In this document: positions 5,807-12,270 of the stretch, piece after piece
How positions within the stretch are numbered: position 1 is the stretch's first letter
Layout of the letters: each line of letters opens with the position of its first letter
From: a virus
Reading direction: 5' to 3' (one strand)
IMG/VR virus record: IMGVR_UViG_3300029448_000529
Span: 1-21,197 of that record
DNA: 21,197 nucleotides
The notes under the pieces: model-generated
Seen by the model: the letters and a program-made list of their open reading frames with translations, nothing else
Told to the model about the DNA's origin: nothing
The model's database searches: none
Made by a program: the position numbers and the translations under genes

Positions 5807-6568
5807 TTAAGACCCTGAAAGTCTGAGTGAAGACTTACCAGATACTTGCTTACCTAGACCGACAGACGCACCAGCAGCACGACCTGATTCACGCCCTGAA
5901 CCACCGCCTGTAAATCCACTACCTTTGCCTAATCGTGGATAAGTTTTGTGCATCAAAGCTTTACTTATATCCATTTCAGTAGCATTTTTACCTCTTACAA
6001 CCATTGCTGATTGATTGACTGATTCGTTATTGATCTGAATTGTTCTACCGTCTTTCTCTTCAGCTTTTTTCATTTCATGTAACCTAGTCCAAACTTGATT
6101 AGCCCATGCTTTTCTAAATGAGAAATTAAAATCTCTTTTAAACCTATAACCATTAACGTACTTTTTACGCTCATCAATTAAGGCACGATCTAACGCTCCT
6201 AAAAGATATTCTGTATAAAGTTTTATTTGAACTTCATTTCCTTTAGTTGCAAAAACATCGAAATGATCTCTACAGATAACAATGTCACCATTAAAGAATC
6301 TTGCAACAGCACCAAGAATAATTTGCTCAGATGGTGTAACTCTGTTGAAAAAGATTTTGCCGTCACGATTAACCCATTTCCAAGTAGTAGGCTCTTTTAA
6401 ATCTTCATCTATATCTGAAGAATTAATTTTACGTTCTAACTCAGATTGAGTAATTCCATATTTTTTAAGCTGTTCTTGAAGCTTTGCTTCAGCTACTTTA
6501 CGCTCATTAGCGTTAGAGCTTGAAGTCATGCCAAGTATCTTGGCTAAGAATGAAAAATCGTTTGTCAT
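5807..6568 (-). CDS. DUF2786 domain protein, 253 aa
   Basis: The N-terminal 50 or so residues (FLAKILGMTSSSNANERKVA, then LQEQLKKYGITQSEL) match the DUF2786 pattern: a short helix, an SxNxxE turn and a helix ending KYGI. This domain occurs in phage and actinobacterial proteins of unknown function, often followed by a domain like the one seen here (AVARFFNGDIVICR). The C-terminus is a flexible glycine/serine/arginine-rich tail. A longer frame starts at 6592. I choose the ATG at 6568 because the recurring TATCTTTT leader lies directly in front of it. Its neighbours suggest a role in DNA metabolism. Confidence 0.75.
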   Translation of the reverse strand: MTNDFSFLAKILGMTSSSNANERKVAEAKLQEQLKKYGITQSELERKINSSDIDEDLKEPTTWKWVNRDGKIFFNRVTPSEQIILGAVARFFNGDIVICRDHFDVFATKGNEVQIKLYTEYLLGALDRALIDERKKYVNGYRFKRDFNFSFRKAWANQVWTRLHEMKKAEEKDGRTIQINNESVNQSAMVVRGKNATEMDISKALMHKTYPRLGKGSGFTGGGSGRESGRAAGASVGLGKQVSGKSSLRLSGS

Positions 6569-6643
6569 AAAAGATAGGTCTGTTGAAGACATATTTAATA
6601 TATCAGAAAAAATACCGTAACGCTACCCTGTAATAATTCGTAA

Positions 6644-7444
6644 TCAATCAGGATCTTGCCAATAATCTTTTATTGCAATTATTCCTCTTTGTGTTTTACT
6701 GTTCATTGGATATAACTTTCTAAAATTCTTATTATTTGGCTTAACTACAATTCCATCCGTAGGAATATAGTTTGAAAAGAATCGACTATCTAGCCATAAA
6801 TCATGGCACTTTTTTATATAGTCTCTTTTATTCTTTTTATCTGCTATTGCAAAACGTGGTATTTCAAAGCCCCAACCACTTTGCAAAAATCTAAGCTGAT
6901 CCAATTCAGTTGTATAACGATCAACTACTTGAAAAGCACAGAAATTAATTTGTGAATCAATCTTTTCAGGTGCTTTTTTTCTTATATGACCTGCTGCAAG
7001 TCTCTGTGATGTTGCTGGTGTTTCGTGAGGTGCGTAAAGTTCACCTCTAATATGAACAACACCTTTTGCATCAATAATCTGAGGAATATTTTCAATAAAA
7101 CGCATGTGATAAGTTTTATCTTTGCCTTTTCTATTGAAAGCAGCTACAAAAAGTCCATCAACATACCTAAGTAAAATTGCAATTCCATCAATCTTAGGTT
7201 GGATAATTAAAGTCTCATCGTCTGGAATTTTTTTGTACCAATCATCAAAAGAGTTTGTATCTATTCCTTTAAGTGCGAGTCCTTCATCAATCTTGCTAAG
7301 AACAGGATGATCTGGTGCTAGAGATTTTAATTGTTTTTCTAACTGATTAAATTCTTGATCGCTAATCCTTGCGAGTCCTGCCCTGTATAGTTCGCTATGC
7401 AATAAATACTTGCTTGCGAGTTTTTCAATGTCTTGGATGTCCAT
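6644..7444 (-). CDS. Stand-alone NAD-dependent DNA ligase adenylation domain, 266 aa
   Basis: NAD-dependent ligases seal nicks by first forming an enzyme-AMP intermediate. The N-terminus (HSELYRAG, ISDQEFNQLEKQL) matches the NMN-binding domain Ia. The adenylation motifs follow: KIDG (residues 84-87, K84 the AMP-accepting lysine), RGELY (133-137), DGIVVK (230-235) and a final IAIKDYW (256-262) at motif V. The protein then stops. The OB fold, zinc finger, helix-hairpin-helix and BRCT domains of full LigA (about 670 aa) are absent. All catalytic motifs of this domain appear intact, so it is a compact form and not a decayed fragment. The start at 7444 follows the leader CTATCTTTTATCTCTT. Confidence 0.88.
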   Translation of the reverse strand: MDIQDIEKLASKYLLHSELYRAGLARISDQEFNQLEKQLKSLAPDHPVLSKIDEGLALKGIDTNSFDDWYKKIPDDETLIIQPKIDGIAILLRYVDGLFVAAFNRKGKDKTYHMRFIENIPQIIDAKGVVHIRGELYAPHETPATSQRLAAGHIRKKAPEKIDSQINFCAFQVVDRYTTELDQLRFLQSGWGFEIPRFAIADKKNKRDYIKKCHDLWLDSRFFSNYIPTDGIVVKPNNKNFRKLYPMNSKTQRGIIAIKDYWQDPD

Positions 7445-7471
7445 AAGAGATAAAAGATAGGGCTTAGAGCC

Positions 7472-7493
7472 AGTACCAATATAGTACCAATAT
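7472..7493. repeat. Perfect 11-bp tandem repeat before the ligase gene
   Basis: AGTACCAATAT occurs twice in direct tandem. It lies between the ligase start (7444) and the stop of the upstream gene (7493-7495). Read leftward it gives two TTGGTACT words about 30-45 bases before the start codon, a fitting place for an operator or promoter element. Confidence 0.7.
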
Positions 7494-8263
7494 TAACCCT
7501 TGTCAATTGCAGCTTTAATTTCTTTAAGCCACATTTCAGGAAATATTTTCTGTGCTTCTTTGGTTGCGAGTCTGTAATAGTCGTAGGTTCGGGGAACCGT
7601 TGGTTGTTTTGTTGTATAGCTAAATAGCTTTGTAGTTGTATCTCCTTTAACTCTGTAAATACCACCACCTGCTTTAAACAAACCTCTTTCTTTTCCTGAT
7701 TTTTCTACTGGAACACTTACTACTCTTCCCATTGAAGTTGTTTTCTTTCTATTTGCACGTTTAGAAAGACTTGTTGGAGAAGAACTACCTTTTCTTGTGT
7801 TAGACCTAGCGAGTCCTGCAAGTGTTTGAGCGTAAAACCATGCAGGAGTTTTATTTTTACCAAGACCAATTTGATCTGTATTAGGAACAGCCCAAGTCTT
7901 GTCTGAAATATAATTTTGCGCTCTTAATGCTTTAGTAAATCTTGTTGTATAAGCTGCACCACCTGAAACCATAGGAGGAAAAAGATACTTTGCAGGCGCA
8001 TTGCCTTTTCCTTCTGCTTCGTTAACAGTTAACTCAAGCCTATTATTATCAACAATTCCGTAACGAATACTATTTAATGTGTAAGGTGCTGCTTGCTCGC
8101 CAATTCTAAAATTAGCTTTCATTTGCCTCGGTATAACATTCTTCTTCATTTCAAAGCCAAGCTTCCTTAAAGCACGACCTCCAGAATATTTAAGTTGCGA
8201 TTGTTCGAGAACATTTAAAGTCTTAAAAAGTTTCTTAGCTTCAAACTTAACGTACTGTCCCAT
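7493..8263 (-). CDS. Minor tail protein Z-like / head-tail joining protein, 256 aa
   Basis: The sequence resembles phage minor tail proteins of the lambda gpZ type. An N-terminal helical region (ALRKLGFEMKKNVIPRQM) is followed by FRIGEQAAPYTLNSIRYG. Next comes a region with the family-like phrase GNAPAKYLFPPMVSGG (about residues 87-102), then an AL..Q.Y / W.VPN segment. A basic linker (SKRANRKKT) and a YRVKG-type strand follow near the C-terminus. Such proteins normally help complete tail or head-tail assembly. Here the gene lies among replication genes, far from any visible structural cluster. The assignment rests on pattern memory, and other basic phage proteins are possible. Confidence 0.55.
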   Translation of the reverse strand: MGQYVKFEAKKLFKTLNVLEQSQLKYSGGRALRKLGFEMKKNVIPRQMKANFRIGEQAAPYTLNSIRYGIVDNNRLELTVNEAEGKGNAPAKYLFPPMVSGGAAYTTRFTKALRAQNYISDKTWAVPNTDQIGLGKNKTPAWFYAQTLAGLARSNTRKGSSSPTSLSKRANRKKTTSMGRVVSVPVEKSGKERGLFKAGGGIYRVKGDTTTKLFSYTTKQPTVPRTYDYYRLATKEAQKIFPEMWLKEIKAAIDKG

Positions 8264-8470
8264 TGTTAATAACTCAGAGAGCTTATGTGTATGTTAGCAA
8301 GTCTTTGGCGTGAGACTGGTGTCCTAAGTGACCTAACCCCCCGTGCCGTTTTCAAACTTTTCCGTTTTGCTATAGCGTTTTCCAACATACAGCCCTTTTA
8401 CCCCTATACCTCTATAACTACATAAAAAATATACTAATTAATGATTAAGGTTAGGACTAGGACACTTCTC
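8264..8470. other. Intergenic stretch with long inverted repeat and CGTTTT iterations; candidate origin
   Basis: This 207-base gap separates the primase-helicase gene from the gene ending at 7493. GTGTCCTA (8319-8326) and CCTAACC (8332-8338) are mirrored by GGTTAGG (8449-8455) and TAGGACAC (8458-8465). Between the arms CGTTTT occurs at 8347, 8363 and 8376. C-rich tracts and an AT-rich segment (about 8421-8448) follow. Repeats plus an AT-rich stretch beside a primase gene suit an origin, but a terminator or operator region remains possible. Confidence 0.45.
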
Positions 8471-10717
8471 TCAAATCTCTTGATATGAGTGGGTGGCAAC
8501 CTCGTCCAACCTAGACTCTTCTAGCTCATGGGTATGGACACCTATCAATTCTCGAATGTAGACCCATTTGCGACTGTTTTTTGGCCCTCTACGCTTTTTC
8601 ACAAGTCCCAAGTCTTTCAATATGGTTGCTACTTGCATCTGGTCATAGCGTGATTGTCTTTCTAAAGGTTTTTCAATTACCTCAGTTAATATTTTATTAG
8701 TGGTAAATTCTTGAAGTGCATTAACTGGTGCATTTACATAATCTGCGATCTTATTTTTCCAAGGATTATCTATTAAATATCTTTCATTTTTCTCGTTAAT
8801 TGTAAGTTCAGTTTCTACTGGAAGTTGCCAAGGTGTTTTATTTTTATACTCGCAAACAGCCTGTGACCAAAGTTGGTCAACTTCCATAGATAAGCCGTCA
8901 CAATTAATTTGATTTTGAATAGTACAAGATGTTTCTATAACCCAGAATCTTCTTGATCCAGTTTCATCCAAAAGGAAACCATCGTGTCTGTTAGTTGAAC
9001 CTACGATGATGCCTCTACGAGGAAAATCTTCTGTAGCTTTACCGTATGGAACTCTAAACATATCGGTTGATTGTGAGAGAAAAGCTTTAATTTCTCCAGA
9101 CTGTTTTTTAGAATTTATATGATCCAACTCGGACATCTCCATTATCCAAGAACGGTGCATGATCATTAATGCGTCTTTTGTAGAAATATCTTTTAAAGCA
9201 TCAGAGAAAAACTTACCGCCCAATACAGCCCAAAAAGAAGATTTCCTTGCACCTTGCGGCCCCATTAGAACACAAGCATTATCGAATTTGCAACCTGGTT
9301 CGTAAACCCTTGCTACTGCTGCGATCATGGTACATTTCAACATCTGATCGTAGATTGTTGGCTCTGGTAATGCAGCGTCTTCAGGTCTTAGGTAAGTGCT
9401 TGCAAGTCTGTCGATAGATATGGGAGAAGCATTTTTCTTGCAGTCTTCTAAATATTCTTTAACTGGGTCGTAGTCATTTTCTCTAGCAACTTGAACTACG
9501 CAGTCATAGGCCAAATCTTTGGAAATTTTATGTCCATGATCTGCAAGTCCTAAATAGAATCGTTCAGGTGATGCTGCGCCTTGACATACATTTTCATCAA
9601 ATTCAATTTGTTGAGTAAAAATGTTATATCTAAAGTTGCCTTCTTGCCTTAATGCAAAGAGTAAATCATGCGCCTCAAGTCTTTGTAATCTTTCGCTGCT
9701 GCGTTCTATTTGTGTTTCTTCATTATTAGGTTTTTGATTGTTACTGGCTTGCTCTTTCTTAGGGTTATTGAATAAGCTCCATCCTTTAGGTAAAACTGTT
9801 ACTGTTTTGCGAGGAACATAGCCATTTTTTATAGCCCAATACCAAAAAGTACCTGCTGTAATATCTTTACCGCCTGAGTTAGCAATTTGATCTATGCCAC
9901 CCCAAGAAGGAGAGTGAGATTGCATAAGATTTGTTGCGTAAACGCTGTCTTTACCAGCATCTTCGCAAGCTTTTATTAATCCCCAGAGTATATTTCTATA
10001 CATGTGATATGTATTACTACCAGGCGTTCTTTGAGGAATACAATTCAATGCTTTTTCCACGACCTCTATGGGTTCTTTTCTGTAGTCTTTGTACTCTGAA
10101 CTTTGTTTTATTTGCTCATTTACTGTGGCAGTTGGTAGACAACCTTCAATATCCTTGACGGAATAAAGTTTGTCAGAATTATGAATAATTGTAGTTAAAC
10201 CGCCTGCACTTCCATCTTCATTCATGTGATAAGTTCCAGGTAATCTCATCACTCTGGAAGGATTTTTTAATGCTCTATCTGCGTCTGCATGATCTAATAA
10301 TCTTTCTTGAATAGGCTTCCAAGTTTTTGGATCAATAGATTTTTTTAGAATCCAATAATTGTGTATGGATTTACCGCCTGTATCTATTTGAAGGCTTGGT
10401 TCGGGGAGTCCCAAGTCTTTCCAAGCAAAAATCTGATCTTCTTTCGGCCTATCATCCCATTCGCAGAAAAAAGCTTTGCAATGCGTGATTGAGGAATCGG
10501 TGTCGCCACCATCATTAACAACGATATAAACACCACGCCCTTCTTCTTGGCATTGCGTAATCCATTTAAGATCTGCATTAGATTTTTTACCACGATCACG
10601 ATCTTTAAGAGGATGACCTTTTGGATAGAAAGATCTAAGTCTGACTTGATCTTTTGTTTTGTTTAGAAGTTGGGTGAATATTCTCCATTGGTTACGATCT
10701 AGTTTTAATTCGCTCAT
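8471..10717 (-). CDS. RepB-like primase / VirE-type superfamily 3 helicase, 748 aa
   Basis: This is the main replication protein and would make primers and unwind the template. The N-terminal third resembles RepB/AEP-type primases, with FCEWDD (84-89, acidic metal site), TGGKSIHNYW (113-122) and KNPSRVMRLPGTYH (151-164). After a linker comes a VirE-type helicase: Walker A GPQGARKS (486-493), Walker B near WIMEMSELD (524-532), a sensor GSTNRHDGFL (573-582) and TGSRRFW (586-592). The C-terminal part probably carries a winged-helix domain. The start at 10717 is preceded by CTATCTCTTATCTCA and overlaps the preceding nuclease gene by 26 bases. Its length and domain order fit phage and plasmid primase-helicases. 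Confidence 0.92.
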   Translation of the reverse strand: MSELKLDRNQWRIFTQLLNKTKDQVRLRSFYPKGHPLKDRDRGKKSNADLKWITQCQEEGRGVYIVVNDGGDTDSSITHCKAFFCEWDDRPKEDQIFAWKDLGLPEPSLQIDTGGKSIHNYWILKKSIDPKTWKPIQERLLDHADADRALKNPSRVMRLPGTYHMNEDGSAGGLTTIIHNSDKLYSVKDIEGCLPTATVNEQIKQSSEYKDYRKEPIEVVEKALNCIPQRTPGSNTYHMYRNILWGLIKACEDAGKDSVYATNLMQSHSPSWGGIDQIANSGGKDITAGTFWYWAIKNGYVPRKTVTVLPKGWSLFNNPKKEQASNNQKPNNEETQIERSSERLQRLEAHDLLFALRQEGNFRYNIFTQQIEFDENVCQGAASPERFYLGLADHGHKISKDLAYDCVVQVARENDYDPVKEYLEDCKKNASPISIDRLASTYLRPEDAALPEPTIYDQMLKCTMIAAVARVYEPGCKFDNACVLMGPQGARKSSFWAVLGGKFFSDALKDISTKDALMIMHRSWIMEMSELDHINSKKQSGEIKAFLSQSTDMFRVPYGKATEDFPRRGIIVGSTNRHDGFLLDETGSRRFWVIETSCTIQNQINCDGLSMEVDQLWSQAVCEYKNKTPWQLPVETELTINEKNERYLIDNPWKNKIADYVNAPVNALQEFTTNKILTEVIEKPLERQSRYDQMQVATILKDLGLVKKRRGPKNSRKWVYIRELIGVHTHELEESRLDEVATHSYQEI

Positions 10718-11084
10718 TGAGATAAGAGATAGGATTAGAAATTATTTGAATAGCGTCTTGAACGCTACGAGCAACACCTGTGATGCCGCCTGCCTTATTT
10801 ACGCAGGAAAGCCAATTATGCTGCATTGGTGAAAGTTTGCCCTTAGCAGTTTTCACTTCGATACTTGTGAAGACTGCAAGTTTTTGTCCAACCATGTCTG
10901 AAGTGACTTCAATAGTTTTAAAGCCGATTAGATCAGAAGAACCTTTAGCTAAACCAAACTGAACTGGTCTTCCTGTTCTTAGGTCTGGAAGTTGTCCTAC
11001 TTGATTACGAAACATTCGGAGGTCGGGGAGTTGCCCCAAAGCAAGTCTTATCTCCTGTTGGAGTGTTGTTTCTTTGTTGCTCAA
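10692..11084 (-). CDS. VRR-NUC domain nuclease, 130 aa
   Basis: VRR-NUC proteins are PD-(D/E)XK nucleases related to Holliday-junction resolvases and flap nucleases. The signatures visible are an N-terminal helix (TTLQQEIRLALGQL), FRNQVGQ, FGLAKGSSDLIG (43-54, with the catalytic aspartate), IEVKTAKGKLSPMQ (75-88, ExK) and GGITGVARSVQDA (98-110). Its size is typical for stand-alone phage versions. The start is TTG at 11084, which gives MSNKETT and lies directly behind CTTATCCCTT. It overlaps the primase start by 26 bases, as in many phage helicase / VRR-NUC / VirE modules. GQLPDLR occurs twice (17-23, 30-36). Confidence 0.9.
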   Translation of the reverse strand: MSNKETTLQQEIRLALGQLPDLRMFRNQVGQLPDLRTGRPVQFGLAKGSSDLIGFKTIEVTSDMVGQKLAVFTSIEVKTAKGKLSPMQHNWLSCVNKAGGITGVARSVQDAIQIISNPISYLNERIKTRS

Positions 11085-11107
11085 AGGGATAAGTTCTTTT
11101 CATCAGA

Positions 11108-11797
11108 TTAAAACAGAAGTGTTTGAGTTGCAGCAAGATGGCTGGAGTCATATCTGGAGTTATCGCCTTTTGGATAGGGTTCTATTTCGTAAGCTAAGTT
11201 TCTAAGCATTTCTTTTTTATCCTTTTTTGTTCCAATAAAATAGAAATATCTGTGTTTTCGTGGCCTGTCTTTTAGATATAAATCGTCACCATAAATTGCT
11301 TTAAGTTTGTCAATCTTGCCTTTTTCTACTCCTCTGCCAGCGTGATCCATAACAGATGCACTATGCAAATGTTCCATACCTTTAATTTTGTAATCGGTGC
11401 GTTTTGCAGATAAGCCTGTGTAAATGAAATTGGTGGCTTGATAAATATATCCGTGGTGATTGAGAGAAGTGTCAGCGTAACTAACTACTACGACAGGGGA
11501 TGGAAGTTGTTTGAGTGTGGCTGAAACAAAGAAACTTAGCGAGTTTTTTGGAAGGTTATCGTTAACTACTAATCTATTTAGTTCTAAAAAATTATCTTGA
11601 TAGTGACCGTTGAAGGCATGTTTAATTAAGGTATGAGCAACAGGTCTGCCATAGGAACAGATACCAAGAAGCGAGTTGTTTTCATATAAGCCAAAAGCGT
11701 AAGAAATAGATGGAATTCTTTTTGCGTAGTGTTTATGTAAAAACCACTCCTTACATTCTTGATTCTTAATTTTTTGAACTTTATAATTATTTATCAC
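11108..11797 (-). CDS. mom: Mom-family DNA adenine hypermodification protein, 229 aa
   Basis: Mu Mom adds a carbamoylmethyl group to adenine N6 in phage DNA and so protects it from many restriction enzymes. This protein shows the family phrases in order: HYAKRIPSISYAFGLYE (23-39), GICSYGRPV (45-53), LELNRLVVND (71-80), KNSLSFFVS (84-92), VVSYADTSLNHHGYIYQATN (104-123) and GLSAKRTDYK (128-137). These fit the GNAT-like fold described for Mom. The start is GTG at 11797 and overlaps the stop of the preceding 146-residue gene (GTGA), so the pair is probably translated together. No Com-like zinc finger regulator is seen beside it. A modified host or own-DNA target sequence cannot be read from the protein. 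Confidence 0.9.
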   Translation of the reverse strand: MINNYKVQKIKNQECKEWFLHKHYAKRIPSISYAFGLYENNSLLGICSYGRPVAHTLIKHAFNGHYQDNFLELNRLVVNDNLPKNSLSFFVSATLKQLPSPVVVVSYADTSLNHHGYIYQATNFIYTGLSAKRTDYKIKGMEHLHSASVMDHAGRGVEKGKIDKLKAIYGDDLYLKDRPRKHRYFYFIGTKKDKKEMLRNLAYEIEPYPKGDNSRYDSSHLAATQTLLF

Positions 11798-12234
11798 TTA
11801 AAACGCCCCTTATCATCTACATCTAAATGTGAAGCATATAAATGCAACCCATCAAAGAAGCAGGGTTGGACATGATCCATAAAACTAATAGTGTTTTCTG
11901 TATTAAAAAAAGTTCTTGTTCTTGCTTGTCCTCCTCTGTCATGATTGATTTCAGTTAATGATATACCTTCAATTCCTCCATCTTTTTTGCACAAGATAGA
12001 ACAACATTCTTCCAGAATTTTCTTATCAATTCTTTCAAATTCTAAATCAAATTCTAATTCACCAACATAAGGCTTTCTAATAAAGAAAGAAATGCGTTTG
12101 TGTTGCTCGAAAACATCTGCATCAGTGTTTGTAGCATATCTAAGAATACTATCAATTTTTTGATCTTTCATTTTTGATCTAGCTTTTAAGCTTAAATCAA
12201 TTGCAAGAAGTTTGAAGTCAGAATTGTTAGTCAT
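11794..12234 (-). CDS. Unknown protein coupled to Mom, 146 aa
   Basis: I do not recognise this protein. It looks like a soluble mixed alpha/beta protein with LELEFDLEFER-like strands (FDLEFERIDKK), a cysteine pair (EECCSILCKKDGG), an RGGQARTRTFF stretch and a C-terminal HLYASHLDVDD segment. There is no membrane helix. It lies directly upstream of mom in the same operon, and its TGA overlaps the GTG start of mom. That close coupling suggests shared regulation or a shared task in DNA modification or its control. This is inference from position; the 146-residue length and sequence do not match Com. Confidence 0.7.
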   Translation of the reverse strand: MTNNSDFKLLAIDLSLKARSKMKDQKIDSILRYATNTDADVFEQHKRISFFIRKPYVGELEFDLEFERIDKKILEECCSILCKKDGGIEGISLTEINHDRGGQARTRTFFNTENTISFMDHVQPCFFDGLHLYASHLDVDDKGRFK

Positions 12235-12270
12235 TGTATTTAAAAATAATAGTTATGAAAGAAGAAGTAT

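Noticed and set aside
7339-7668. Leftward open frame of 109 codons between ligase and Z-like genes
   Set aside because: It overlaps two better genes in another frame and reads as unstructured translation.
9931-10158. Rightward frame rich in F, L and Y inside the primase gene
   Set aside because: Antisense of a well-supported 748-residue protein; the hydrophobic look comes from complementing charged codons.
11794-12234. Com homologue beside mom
   Set aside because: Mu Com is a small zinc-finger protein; this protein is more than twice as long and lacks a matching CxxC pair arrangement.
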